Positions 14,818 to 23,058 of a stretch of DNA of 40,477 nucleotides are shown piece by piece. A program made the translations under genes and the position numbers. The stretch is from positions 171,982-212,458 of the forward strand of contig NZ_AZSJ01000003.1 in assembly GCF_000516555.1 (NCBI RefSeq), in the 5' to 3' direction. The notes under the pieces were generated by a model. It saw only the letters and a program-made list of their open reading frames with translations. It was not told where the DNA came from and ran no database searches. Position 1 is the stretch's first letter; each line of letters opens with the position of its first letter. This DNA is from Afipia sp. P52-10 (GTDB taxonomy: Bacteria > Pseudomonadota > Alphaproteobacteria > Rhizobiales > Xanthobacteraceae).

Positions 14818-15801
14818 ATGAACGACAAACCGCTGACACCCATCGAAATCGGCCTGACCGCCGCCGTCGTCGCCATCGAGGCGAATGAGCCGCGCATTCT
14901 GGTAGCGGCCGGCGGCACCGGCAACGAGCCGCGAGCAGGCCTGCCGTTCGGCCCGTTCGATCCAGTCGCGCATCGCACGCTGGAAATCGGCCTGCGCGAA
15001 TGGGTCGAGGAGCAAACTGGTCTATCGCTCGGTTACATCGAACAGCTCTATTCGTTCGGCGATCGCGGCCGCCACGCTCACCCGGGCGATACGGGGCCGC
15101 ACGTCGTCTCAGTCGGCTACCTCGCCCTGACCCGCACCACCGACGATGCGGACGAGCCGCAGACAGCGGGGGCCGCGTTCGAGCCGTGGTATCGCTACTT
15201 TCCGTGGGAGGACTGGCGCAAGGAGCGCCCCGCGATCCTCGACGCCGAGATCCTGCCAGCGCTCGGCGAGTGGGCCAAGCATTCGGAGCCGCCGAGCATT
15301 TCGCGCGCGTTGGCGCGCCGCGACAGAGTGCGACTCTATTTCGGCGACGAGGGCAGCCCGTGGGATGAAGAACGGGTGCTCGACCGCTACGAGATCCTCT
15401 ACGAAGCCGGTCTGATCGAGGAAGCCCGGCGCGACGGCCGTCCGGCGGCGCTCGCACGCAAGACACTGCCGCCACTCGGCGAGCCGATGCGCTTCGATCA
15501 CCGCCGCATCCTCGCCACCGCGATCGCACGGCTGCGCGCCAAACTGAAATACCGGCCGGTGGTATTCGAACTGCTGCCGGGCGAATTCACGCTGACGGAC
15601 CTGCAGCGGACCGTCGAGGCGATTTCCGGACGCCATCTGCACAAGCAGAACTTCCGCCGGCTGGTCGAGGCCGGCGCCCTGGTCGAACCAACCGGCGAGA
15701 TGTCGACACAAACCGGCGGGCGGCCTGCGGCCCTGTTCCGTTTCCGCCGGAGCGTGCTGCAGGAGCGGCCCGCCCCCGGACTTCGCGTGCGCGGCCGATG
15801 A
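14818..15801 (+). CDS. nadQ: NadQ-type Nudix-related transcriptional regulator of NAD synthesis
   Basis: A 327-residue protein with a degenerate N-terminal Nudix domain and a C-terminal winged-helix DNA-binding domain (about 235-315: LKYRPVVFELLPGEFTLTDL, HKQNFRRLVE, GRPAALFRF). The Nudix box keeps R60-E61-W-V-E64-E65-QTGL but has His52 at the place of the first Glu, consistent with a sensor that binds ADP-ribose-like metabolites rather than hydrolysing them. This architecture (NrtR superfamily, COG4111) is known in Alphaproteobacteria as NadQ, proposed regulator of nadABC. Here nadABC lies about 8 kb away with operator-like repeats in its leader, supporting the call. A small stem (TCGCGC/GCGCGA, 14800-14818) ends on the first base of the start codon. 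Confidence 0.85.
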   Translation: MNDKPLTPIEIGLTAAVVAIEANEPRILVAAGGTGNEPRAGLPFGPFDPVAHRTLEIGLREWVEEQTGLSLGYIEQLYSFGDRGRHAHPGDTGPHVVSVGYLALTRTTDDADEPQTAGAAFEPWYRYFPWEDWRKERPAILDAEILPALGEWAKHSEPPSISRALARRDRVRLYFGDEGSPWDEERVLDRYEILYEAGLIEEARRDGRPAALARKTLPPLGEPMRFDHRRILATAIARLRAKLKYRPVVFELLPGEFTLTDLQRTVEAISGRHLHKQNFRRLVEAGALVEPTGEMSTQTGGRPAALFRFRRSVLQERPAPGLRVRGR

Positions 15802-15856
15802 AGGATTGGCCCCGCCGCACGCAAACGCCGTGGCGGGACCGCTGGTTGGAGGATTG

Positions 15857-18589
15857 ATGTTCGAAATCTTGATGGGCGGCCTGGCCATCGCGGCCCTGAT
15901 CTTCTCGCGCAAAGCGCTGACCCGGTTGCAGGCTGCGGAAGCCCGTATCGCAGCCCTCGAGGCCGCCGCCCCGCTCGCCCGCACGGCGCCGGCGCCCGCC
16001 GCATCGTCATCGCTGCCGACACAAACCGCGCCACCGATCGCGCCTGAAACACCGGCGGCGGAACAGCCTGTGACGCGACCGGCCACGGCGGAGCAGGCCC
16101 CGCCGGCTGAACGATCCGCGCAGCCCGCGCGAAGTCGGACCGAGACGTCGACGGCGGCGCCGGCTCCTGCCGCCGCCGCAACAGCCTCGGCTTCCACCAC
16201 AGCGACGGATGCGCGGCAGGCAAAGCCCGGCCTGGAAGAGCGGCTCGGCACCCGCTGGGTGGTGTGGGTCGGCGGCCTGACGCTCGCGCTCGGCGGCCTG
16301 TTTCTCGTGCGTTACTCGATCGAGGCGGGCCTGCTCGGTCCGGGCATGCGCGTGTTCTTCGGCGGCCTGTTTGCGCTCGCACTGCTGCTCGCCGGCGAAT
16401 GGACCCGGCGCAAGGAGCAGATTGCCCCGCTCGCAGCGCTGCCAATCGCCAACATCCCGGCGATCCTTACCGCCGCAGGCACCTCGGTCGCCTTCGGCAC
16501 CGTGTATGCGAGCTATGCGCTCTATGACTTTCTCGCGCCTGCGAGTGCATTCATCCTGCTCGGCCTGGTCGCGCTCGCAACGCTCGCCGCCGCCTTGCTG
16601 CACGGCCCCACGCTCGCGGGTCTCGGCGTCGTCGGCGCCTTCGTCACACCGCTGCTGGTCTCCTCGGATCGTCCCGACTTCTGGGCGCTCTACATCTACA
16701 TTGCCGTGGTCACCGCGGCCTCGTTCGCGCTGGCGCGCATCCGCCTATGGCGCTGGCTCGCGATCGCGACGATCGTGCTCGGCGTGCTGTGGACGCTCGT
16801 TGCGATGGGCGTTCCCGGCCTGCTCGCACCACATGCCTTCAGCGTGGTCGCAGGCTTCATCCTCGCCGCGGCCCTGGTCGTCGCGGGCCTCCTGTTCGGG
16901 CCGACAACACAACCCGGCAAGGTCGAGCCGATCTCCTCGGTCGCGCTCGGCGCCTATCTTCTGACCGCAACGATCCTGGTCGTCGCCTACCGCCATGCGG
17001 ATGCGAGCATCGTCGTGTTCGCGCTGTTGATCGCCGCAACCGTCGCCGCCGCCTGGCGATCCGATGCGGTCGCGGGCGCCCTGCCCGCAGCCGCCGTGTT
17101 CGTCGGGCTCGTCTTCCTGTCCTGGGTCGTGCGCAGCAACCCGGATTGGCTGGTGGTGCCGGGCGGTGCGATGCCCGGCATCGGCCCGGATGCGATCGAC
17201 GGTTCGGTCAGCACACATCTGACAACCGCATTGCTGTTCGCCGCAGGCTTCGGCCTCAGCGGATTTCTGGCCCAGGGCCGATCGCCGAACGCAACAGTGC
17301 CGGTGATCTGGGCAGCGGGGGGCGTCGCCACACCGATTGCGCTGCTGATCGCGACCTACGCGCAGATCGCGCACCTCGACCGCTCGATTCCGTTCGCGAT
17401 CGCCGCCGTCGTGCTCGCGGCGCTGTTCGCTTACGCGACCGAGATCCTGAGCAAGCGCGACGCTCGCCCCGGCCAGCTCATCGCAGCGGCATTGTTCGCA
17501 ACCGGCACGCTGGCCGCGCTGTCACTCGCCTTGACGTTCGCCTTCGACAAGGGCTGGCTCACCATCGCGCTGGCGCTGATGTCGCTCGCGACCGCATGGG
17601 TTTCGTTGCAGCGCCCGGTGCCGTTCCTGCGCTGGCTCGCGGCGATCCTCGCGGCCATCGTCGTTACGCGCATCGGCTACGAGCCGCGTATCGCCGGTGA
17701 CAGCGTCGGCACGACGCCGATCTTCAACTGGCTGCTCTATGGTTACGGCGTGCCTGCACTCGCGTTCTGGCTCGGCAGTTCGTACCTGCGCCGCCGCGGC
17801 GACGACGCGCCATTGCGGATGGTGGAATCCGCCGCGATCCTGCTCACCGTGCTGCTGGCCTTCATGGAGATCCGCCACCTCGTCAACCATGGCGACGTGT
17901 ATCGGATCGGCGCTGGCCTCACCGAGGTCGCGTTGCAGGTCTGCACCATGCTGGCGATGGCGATCGGGCTCGAGCGCCTGCGCATCCGCACCGGCAGCAT
18001 CGTGCACAATGTCGGCGCGGTGGTGCTGACGGTGATCGCCTGCCTGTTCACCGTGTTCGGCCTGTTCCTGCTCGAGATGCCGCTGTTCTGGCCCAATCCG
18101 ATCGGCGGCTCGCTCATCAATCTGCTGCTGCTTGCCTACGCATTGCCGGCGCTGCTGATGCTCGGCTTATCCTATGCCGTCGCGGGCCGCCGCGCGGCAG
18201 GCTACGCCAACACCCTGGCAGGCTTCGCGCTGGTGCTGGCGCTGGTCTACGTGACGCTGCAGATCCGCCGCTTCTTCCAGGGGCCGGTGCTCGCCTATGG
18301 CGACACCTCGGACGCGGAGCAATATGCCTATTCGCTTGCGTGGCTGGCGTTCGGCGTCGCGCTCTTGGTGGCGGGGCTCGTCTTCGCCTCGCAACGCGCA
18401 CGGCTCGCCTCGGCGATCGTGATCGGGCTGACGGTGCTGAAGGCGTTCCTGTTCGACATGTCGAACCTGACCGGCGTCTGGCGCGCGCTGTCCTTCATGG
18501 GGCTCGGACTGGTGCTGGTGGCGATCGGCTGGCTCTACCAGCGCATTCTGTTCAGGCCGCAGCCTACAGCACCATCGGTTTCGAGCTGA
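15857..18589 (+). CDS. DUF2339 large polytopic membrane protein
   Basis: A 910-residue protein. Layout: N-terminal membrane segment (MFEILMGGLAIAALIF), a short coiled stretch, an Ala/Pro/Thr-rich linker (about 45-125) that probably lies in the periplasm or cytoplasm, then GTRWVVWVGGLTLALGG and more than twenty hydrophobic segments to the C-terminus, ending with LFDMSNLTGVWRALSFMGLGLVLVAIGWLYQRI, which is typical of DUF2339. Function of the family is unknown; a cell-envelope role is assumed. Start ATG 15857 follows GGAGG at 15848-15852; the longer frame from 15806 overlaps little and lacks such a site. It follows nadQ by 55 bases. Confidence 0.9.
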   Translation: MFEILMGGLAIAALIFSRKALTRLQAAEARIAALEAAAPLARTAPAPAASSSLPTQTAPPIAPETPAAEQPVTRPATAEQAPPAERSAQPARSRTETSTAAPAPAAAATASASTTATDARQAKPGLEERLGTRWVVWVGGLTLALGGLFLVRYSIEAGLLGPGMRVFFGGLFALALLLAGEWTRRKEQIAPLAALPIANIPAILTAAGTSVAFGTVYASYALYDFLAPASAFILLGLVALATLAAALLHGPTLAGLGVVGAFVTPLLVSSDRPDFWALYIYIAVVTAASFALARIRLWRWLAIATIVLGVLWTLVAMGVPGLLAPHAFSVVAGFILAAALVVAGLLFGPTTQPGKVEPISSVALGAYLLTATILVVAYRHADASIVVFALLIAATVAAAWRSDAVAGALPAAAVFVGLVFLSWVVRSNPDWLVVPGGAMPGIGPDAIDGSVSTHLTTALLFAAGFGLSGFLAQGRSPNATVPVIWAAGGVATPIALLIATYAQIAHLDRSIPFAIAAVVLAALFAYATEILSKRDARPGQLIAAALFATGTLAALSLALTFAFDKGWLTIALALMSLATAWVSLQRPVPFLRWLAAILAAIVVTRIGYEPRIAGDSVGTTPIFNWLLYGYGVPALAFWLGSSYLRRRGDDAPLRMVESAAILLTVLLAFMEIRHLVNHGDVYRIGAGLTEVALQVCTMLAMAIGLERLRIRTGSIVHNVGAVVLTVIACLFTVFGLFLLEMPLFWPNPIGGSLINLLLLAYALPALLMLGLSYAVAGRRAAGYANTLAGFALVLALVYVTLQIRRFFQGPVLAYGDTSDAEQYAYSLAWLAFGVALLVAGLVFASQRARLASAIVIGLTVLKAFLFDMSNLTGVWRALSFMGLGLVLVAIGWLYQRILFRPQPTAPSVSS

Positions 18590-18593
18590 TCGC

Positions 18594-18690
18594 ACTCCTC
18601 ATCCTGATGAGCGGCTCCCGCCGCATCCTGAAGGATGAGGTGATGCCGCGGCCTCATGGTTCGAGACGCGCGTTCCGCGCTCCTCTGAGG
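18594..18690. repeat. Palindrome-rich intergenic repeat element (Bradyrhizobium type)
   Basis: Successive small palindromes, CTCATC-CT-GATGAG (18598-18611), CATCCT-GA-AGGATG (18624-18637) and a GCGCG-TTC-CGCGC core (about 18667-18680) with CTCATGGTTCGAGACGCG between. The word order (CTCATCCTGA, AGGATGAGG, CTCATGGTTCGAGACGCGCG, GCGCTCCTC) matches a repeat I recall as abundant between genes in Bradyrhizobium genomes. It fills the convergent gap between the DUF2339 gene and the secreted protein gene and could end both transcripts. Confidence 0.65.
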
Positions 18691-18719
18691 ATTGGCGACA
18701 GTATGGGGCCGACGGACGT

Positions 18720-19613
18720 TTATTTCGCCGTCAGTTGATCGACGATGTCCTGCGCCTGCTTGACCAGCTTGCCGTAAGCCGCGTCCGAGCGCACCCGCTC
18801 GGCGAAGCACTGGCGCATCGCCGCGTCGCCCTGCTCCTGGACCCGGTTGTACTCATCGAACAGCTTCTCGTCCTTGCGGCCGGAGTCCGCATACGCATCG
18901 AGCACTTTGCTCGCCTTGCTCTGCGCTTCGTTCCAGAGAGCTTCGCAAGCCGGCATCAGCGGCACGGTCGCTGCGATCGGCGCGCTCACCACATAGAGCC
19001 GTGAACCATCGACCACACTGACCATCATTTCCTCCGGCGCCGCCGGCCCGATGTCCTGACGGCGGATCGCCAGCATCGCAAAGGCCACCGTATCGGCAGG
19101 CTTCGTCACCGGCAGTTCGCCGAAGCTCGAGACCGCGGCATCGGCGCTGATCGCCTGGGTGTAGAACGCCTCCGTCTTGACGGCAGCGACCGGGTCCTGC
19201 GGGATGTTGCCGAGCGCCGATCCCCACCAGTCCTTGTGATCGCGCACCCAGCGCTCGAACAGCCCCCGCGTCGTCACCACCAGATTGGCATCCGGCTGCG
19301 CGGTGAATGCCAAGCCGTCGAGAGCACCGAAACCGAGGTCACCCTTGAACAGGCTTTCAATCGTCAGCGAGCCTTCGCCCGCATAGCCCTTGATGTTGAG
19401 CGGGCCGATCGTCGCGCGGAGCCTCGCGGCCAGATCGGCGCGCGCCCGCTCCTCGTCCTTCACCACCGCGTCACTGACCGTTCCCGCATCGCCGGCAGGA
19501 TTGAACTTGGCGATATAGCTGTCGCGGGCGGCCAGGTAGCCCTCCTCCGGGACGGCTGCATGGGCCGCGGAGGCAAGCACCGCCGTCAGAATTGCTGCGA
19601 ACACTCGCTTCAT
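18720..19613 (-). CDS. Secreted protein of unknown function
   Basis: A 297-residue exported protein with a signal peptide (MKRVFAAILTAVLASAAHA, cleavage near residue 19). The mature part has GYLAARDSYIAKFN at the start, GYAGEGSLTIESLFKGDLGFGALDGLAF in the middle, and a helical Glu/Lys/Asp-rich C-terminus. Two Cys (one in PACEALWNE and one in MRQCFAERV) could form a disulfide. No domain recognised. ATG 19613 directly follows the previous gene's terminator hairpin, so it has its own promoter or is read through. Confidence 0.8.
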   Translation of the reverse strand: MKRVFAAILTAVLASAAHAAVPEEGYLAARDSYIAKFNPAGDAGTVSDAVVKDEERARADLAARLRATIGPLNIKGYAGEGSLTIESLFKGDLGFGALDGLAFTAQPDANLVVTTRGLFERWVRDHKDWWGSALGNIPQDPVAAVKTEAFYTQAISADAAVSSFGELPVTKPADTVAFAMLAIRRQDIGPAAPEEMMVSVVDGSRLYVVSAPIAATVPLMPACEALWNEAQSKASKVLDAYADSGRKDEKLFDEYNRVQEQGDAAMRQCFAERVRSDAAYGKLVKQAQDIVDQLTAK

Positions 19614-19624
19614 GGTCGACTCAC

Positions 19625-19654
19625 AAAAAACGTGCCGGACTTTCCGACACGTTT
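19625..19654 (-). terminator. Rho-independent terminator
   Basis: Read on the minus strand, a 12-bp stem AAACGTGTCGGA / TCCGGCACGTTT (one G-U wobble) with loop AAG runs into a T-rich tract (TTTTTTG). It lies 32 bases after the stop of the gene ending at 19687 and immediately before the next start at 19613. Confidence 0.85.
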
Positions 19655-19686
19655 GCTTTGCACCAGGGATTTGGACGCCGATCCGG

Positions 19687-20226
19687 TCAATCCGTCGAGC
19701 GGCGCAAATCAAGCGGCTCCGACTCGACCTTCGGCGTCTCGACCTTGGAGACCACCTCGATCTTCGAGGCGTCGGCAGAGCGGACGGCCGCCGGACGGCG
19801 CGCGCGCGGCCGCGCCTGCGCCCGCGCCATGATCACCGAATTACCGTGCTTGCGGAATTCGCAGTAGGCGAAGCTCATGCCCGACACCGAGCCGCGGAAG
19901 CTCGCCTCGCTGGTCTTGTCGAGGTTGAAACATGGCTCGAACGGCAGGCCCTTCAACGAGGCGCAAACCGCGGTCGAACCGACCCGGATCGTGTTCACCG
20001 GCAACCGTGCGTAACGCACCGGGCCGGAGCCGCCGAACTGGATCGTGCCTGCGACCGAGCCGTCGTGCTGAATGCGGCCGGACCCGCGCGTGCCATCAAA
20101 ACAGGTGAAAGCGAACAACTTCCCGGCAACGAACTGGCGAGCCTGTTCCGGGCTCAAGTTCTCAGCGGCGGCCGGACCCGCGACCACACCAGCGACCAGC
20201 GCCCCCAACACAAAACGCGAAACCAT
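19687..20226 (-). CDS. Secreted protein of unknown function with basic C-terminal tail
   Basis: A 179-residue exported protein. Signal peptide MVSRFVLGALVAGVVAGPAAA with cleavage near residue 21. The mature N-terminal domain (about 22-130) has ENLSPEQARQFVAGKLFAFTCFDGTRGSGRI, GTIQFGG and four Cys (FTC, VCAS, EPC, AYC), likely paired in the periplasm. The C-terminal 45 residues are Arg/Ala-rich, then Val/Glu/Ser-rich, of low complexity. A GGAG site precedes ATG 20226. I recall related hypotheticals in Bradyrhizobium only; no function known. Ends in a strong terminator at 19625-19654. Confidence 0.8.
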   Translation of the reverse strand: MVSRFVLGALVAGVVAGPAAAENLSPEQARQFVAGKLFAFTCFDGTRGSGRIQHDGSVAGTIQFGGSGPVRYARLPVNTIRVGSTAVCASLKGLPFEPCFNLDKTSEASFRGSVSGMSFAYCEFRKHGNSVIMARAQARPRARRPAAVRSADASKIEVVSKVETPKVESEPLDLRRSTD

Positions 20227-20333
20227 GCTGCTACTCCGACCAACAACCCACCGCCCGGGCCCGCTTAACCCGATGCTTACCATACGAACCAAGGCAACAT
20301 TGGCGCAGCTTCGTCGATAAAGTCTGAACATCC

Positions 20334-21320
20334 TCAGGGAATTTTTACCACGATTCTGCCGCGGACCTGGCCGGCGAGGATTTTCGCACCAGCGCCGGCA
20401 ACTTGATCGAGGCTGATTTCGCTAGTGATTTCAGTGAGTTTCGATTTGTCGAGATCGCGCGCCAGGCGGCTCCAGGCGGCCCGGCGCTTCTCGATCGGGC
20501 ACATGACAGAATCGATGCCCAAAAGGCACACCCCGCGCAAAATGAAGGGTGCCACCGAAGACGGCAAATCCATTCCCGCCGCGAGACCGCAGGCAGCGAT
20601 GGCGCCGCCATACTTGGTCATGGACAGGAGATTCGCCAGCGTGTTCGACCCGACGCTGTCAACGCCGCCTGCCCAGCGCTCCTTGCCGAGCGGCTTGGCC
20701 GCCCCGGACAATTCCGCGCGCTCGATGATCTCGGCCGCGCCGAGATGTTTCAGATAGTCGGCCTCGGCGGCCCGGCCTGTCGAGGCAATGACATGATAGC
20801 CGAGCTTGCCGAGAACGGCGGTTGCGACCGAACCGACCCCGCCCGCAGCGCCCGTCACCACCACCGGCCCGGACTTGGGCGTGAGACCATGCGTCTCCAG
20901 TGCCATCACCGACAGCATCGCCGTGTAACCCGCCGTGCCGATCGCCATCGCCTCGCGCGCGGTCATGCCGTCCGGCAGCCGCACCAGCCAATCGCCTTTG
21001 ACCCGCGCCTTTTCGGCGTAAGCACCGAGATGCGTTTCGCCCATGCCCCAGCCGTTACAGACGACCTTATCGCCCGCCTTCCAATCGGGATGCGACGACT
21101 GCTCGACGGTGCCCGCGAAGTCGATGCCGGCGATCATCGGGAAGCGGCGCACGACCGGCGCCTTGCCGGTGAGCGCGAGGCCGTCCTTGTAGTTCAGGGT
21201 CGACCACTCGACGCGCACGGTGACGTCGCCGTCCATCAGGTCGGCCTCGTCGAACTGCGCGATCTGTGCGGTTGTTCCCTTCTCGGCCTTGTCGATCCTC
21301 AGCGCCTTGAATGTCGCCAC
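20334..21320 (-). CDS. acuI: Acrylyl-CoA reductase AcuI-like / YhdH family NADPH:quinone oxidoreductase
   Basis: A 328-residue zinc-free MDR superfamily reductase. Features: catalytic [13 protein letters not shown] (39-51), GIDFAGTVE (65-73), NADPH-binding [10 protein letters not shown] (about 154-163) and [16 protein letters not shown] typical of the YhdH/AcuI branch. AcuI reduces acrylyl-CoA to propionyl-CoA, which detoxifies an intermediate of dimethylsulfoniopropionate or 3-hydroxypropionate metabolism; exact role here is inferred. Initiation is at GTG (21320), which follows GGGAG by six bases. Same direction as the neighbours on both sides. Confidence 0.88.
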   Translation of the reverse strand: MATFKALRIDKAEKGTTAQIAQFDEADLMDGDVTVRVEWSTLNYKDGLALTGKAPVVRRFPMIAGIDFAGTVEQSSHPDWKAGDKVVCNGWGMGETHLGAYAEKARVKGDWLVRLPDGMTAREAMAIGTAGYTAMLSVMALETHGLTPKSGPVVVTGAAGGVGSVATAVLGKLGYHVIASTGRAAEADYLKHLGAAEIIERAELSGAAKPLGKERWAGGVDSVGSNTLANLLSMTKYGGAIAACGLAAGMDLPSSVAPFILRGVCLLGIDSVMCPIEKRRAAWSRLARDLDKSKLTEITSEISLDQVAGAGAKILAGQVRGRIVVKIP

Positions 21321-21438
21321 GCCTCGCTCCCTTCATGTCGTTCGGGCCGTCGTTGAACCGGCCCGGCAATCGTTGTGTGGTTTTACACGAGCACGGCCGC
21401 GCTGGAAAACCAGCCCGAACGGCCGACAATCATGCGCG

Positions 21439-22692
21439 TTACGCAGGCTGCGCCGCTGCACGTTCCACCGGCTTCTCGACGATCGGCAAGTTGATCAGCG
21501 CCGAGGCAACGCCGAACCCGATCGAAAGCCACCAGATCGGCGTGTAGGAACCGCTCGCCTCAAACACCACGCCGCCGAGATAGACTCCGAGAAAGCCGCC
21601 CACCTGGTGGCTGAAAAACGCGACACCATAAAGCGTGGCAAACCAGCGCGTGCCGAACATCAACGCGACCAGCGCCGAGGTCGGCGGCACCGTGGAAAGC
21701 CAGGTGAGCCCGGTGACGACGCCGAAGATCAGGGCCGACGTCGCCGTGATCGGCAGCGAAATGAACAAGATCGTGGACAGAGCCCGCGTCGCATAGATCG
21801 CCGAGAGGATGAAGCGCTTCGGCATGTACAATGCGAGCCAACCGACGCTGAGCGAGCCTGCAATGTTGAACAGGCCGATGGTCGCCAACACCCAGCCGCC
21901 GACATGGGCGTCGAGACCGCGATCGATCAGGTACGCAGGCAGATGCGCGGTGATGAAAGCAAGCTGAAAGCCGCAGGTGAAGAAGCCGAGCACCAGCAAC
22001 ACATAGGAGCGGTGACCGAATGCCTCCGACAGCGCCTGCTTGAACGACTGCTGCTCCGCCGGCGTGCCGCCCGCTTGTCCCGCATCTGTCGCCTTAGGCG
22101 TCGCCAGCGCGAGCGCCAACGGCACCACCAGCAGCATCAGCGCGGCGAACACCATCAGCGCAATCTGCCAACCGAAGTTATCGATCAGCGCAACGCCGAA
22201 CGGTGCGAACAGGAACTGGCCGAACGAGCCCGACGCCGTGCCGGCGCCGAGCGCAATCGCCCGCCACCGCTCCGGGACCACCTTGGCAAACGCCGACACC
22301 ACCAGATTGAACGAACAGCCCGACAGGCCGAAACCGATGAGCACGCCAGCGGTCGCGTTGAGCGCCAGCGGCGTATCGGAGTAGCGCATCAGCGCGAGAC
22401 CGGCCGCGTAAAGCAGACCGCCTATCGCGATCACCCGCACGGTGCCGAACCGATCGGCCATCGCACCGGCGAACGGCTGACCGATGCCCCAGAGCAGGTT
22501 CTGGAAGGCAAAGGCGAACGCGAACACGTCGCGGCCCCAGGCAAACTCCTTGCTCATCGGCTGCATGAAAAAGCCGAAGGTCGAACGCGGGCCGAAGGTC
22601 AGCATCGCGATGATGCAGCCGCAAATGACGACCACCAGCGGAGTTCGCCAATTCGCGCGCGGGACGACCGGGGAATGATCGGCGGCTGACAT
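21439..22692 (-). CDS. Major facilitator superfamily transporter
   Basis: A 417-residue integral membrane protein with twelve predicted segments. The N-terminal half has GPRSTFGFFMQPMSKEFAW and GQPFAGAMADRFG with the loop 2-3 signature (GxxxDRxG type), plus a charged central loop (about 200-225, ATPKATDAGQAGGTPAEQQ). The C-terminal half ends VEKPVERAAAQPA. The layout resembles the oxalate/monocarboxylate (OFA/MCT-like) type of transporters, which take organic acids, but the substrate is not known. GAGG ribosome binding site precedes ATG 22692. Divergent from nadA with 366 bases between the starts. Confidence 0.85.
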   Translation of the reverse strand: MSAADHSPVVPRANWRTPLVVVICGCIIAMLTFGPRSTFGFFMQPMSKEFAWGRDVFAFAFAFQNLLWGIGQPFAGAMADRFGTVRVIAIGGLLYAAGLALMRYSDTPLALNATAGVLIGFGLSGCSFNLVVSAFAKVVPERWRAIALGAGTASGSFGQFLFAPFGVALIDNFGWQIALMVFAALMLLVVPLALALATPKATDAGQAGGTPAEQQSFKQALSEAFGHRSYVLLVLGFFTCGFQLAFITAHLPAYLIDRGLDAHVGGWVLATIGLFNIAGSLSVGWLALYMPKRFILSAIYATRALSTILFISLPITATSALIFGVVTGLTWLSTVPPTSALVALMFGTRWFATLYGVAFFSHQVGGFLGVYLGGVVFEASGSYTPIWWLSIGFGVASALINLPIVEKPVERAAAQPA

Positions 22693-22876
22693 GGCGGACC
22701 TCGTGAAGCTGCGTCAGAAGGAAGGTACACAACCTAGTTTACCTGCCGCGAAATCCCAATCATCCCTTTGTTGCAAAACAGCGACCGCAACGCAGCAATG
22801 CAAATCGGAAAGGCAGCCTCCGCCTTTTCCCTGAGCCGCCCTCTGGCGGACACGTCATGGACGTGTTATATTCGTT

Positions 22877-22893
22877 TTGCTCGACATGAGAAT
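22877..22893. promoter_or_regulatory. Second, degenerate NadQ-type operator site
   Basis: TTGCTC at the left and TGAGAAT at the right have the same spacing as the half-sites of the perfect site at 23008-23024 (11 of 17 positions agree). It sits just after a TATATT -10-like box. It is 131 bases upstream of the perfect site, so a loop between sites is conceivable. Confidence 0.45.
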
Positions 22894-23007
22894 AAGCGTG
22901 TCGAGCGAACGTCGGCAGGGTCGTCGTCGTTCGCGAAGTCCGGGGAATTAACGCACGTCGAGAGTTGGGAATGCCGGCCCGTTGGCCGGATTTATCAGGC
23001 TCAAGAT

Positions 23008-23024
23008 ATGCTCACATTGAGCAT
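23008..23024. promoter_or_regulatory. Probable NadQ operator (perfect inverted repeat)
   Basis: ATGCTCA and its reverse complement TGAGCAT are separated by CAT. It ends 34 bases before the nadA start and overlaps the -10 of a candidate promoter, where a repressor would block transcription. The TGCTCA...TGAGCA pattern is what I recall for NadQ sites in front of alphaproteobacterial nadABC. Confidence 0.7.
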
Positions 23025-23058
23025 TATAGAAGGCAGCAGTCAAGGAAGGGTATGCGTC

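Larger units (their letters stand above)
22693..23058. promoter_or_regulatory. Divergent intergenic region upstream of nadA
   Basis: This gap of 366 bases carries the control region of nadABC. It holds a degenerate operator-like site (22877-22893), an 8-bp hairpin that overlaps it (22879-22906), a perfect inverted repeat (23008-23024), and two candidate core promoters: TATATT at 22867-22872 just before the first site, and TTGGCC (22982-22987) with GATATG (23005-23010), spacing 17, whose -10 overlaps the second site. A good ribosome binding site, GGAAGGG (23044-23050), precedes ATG 23059. An ACACGT/ACGTGT inverted repeat (22850-22866) also lies here. Confidence 0.55.

Noticed and set aside
22693-23058. 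A riboswitch in the nadA leader
   Set aside because: I could not recognise the NAD-type or any other riboswitch consensus; the palindromes suit a protein regulator better.
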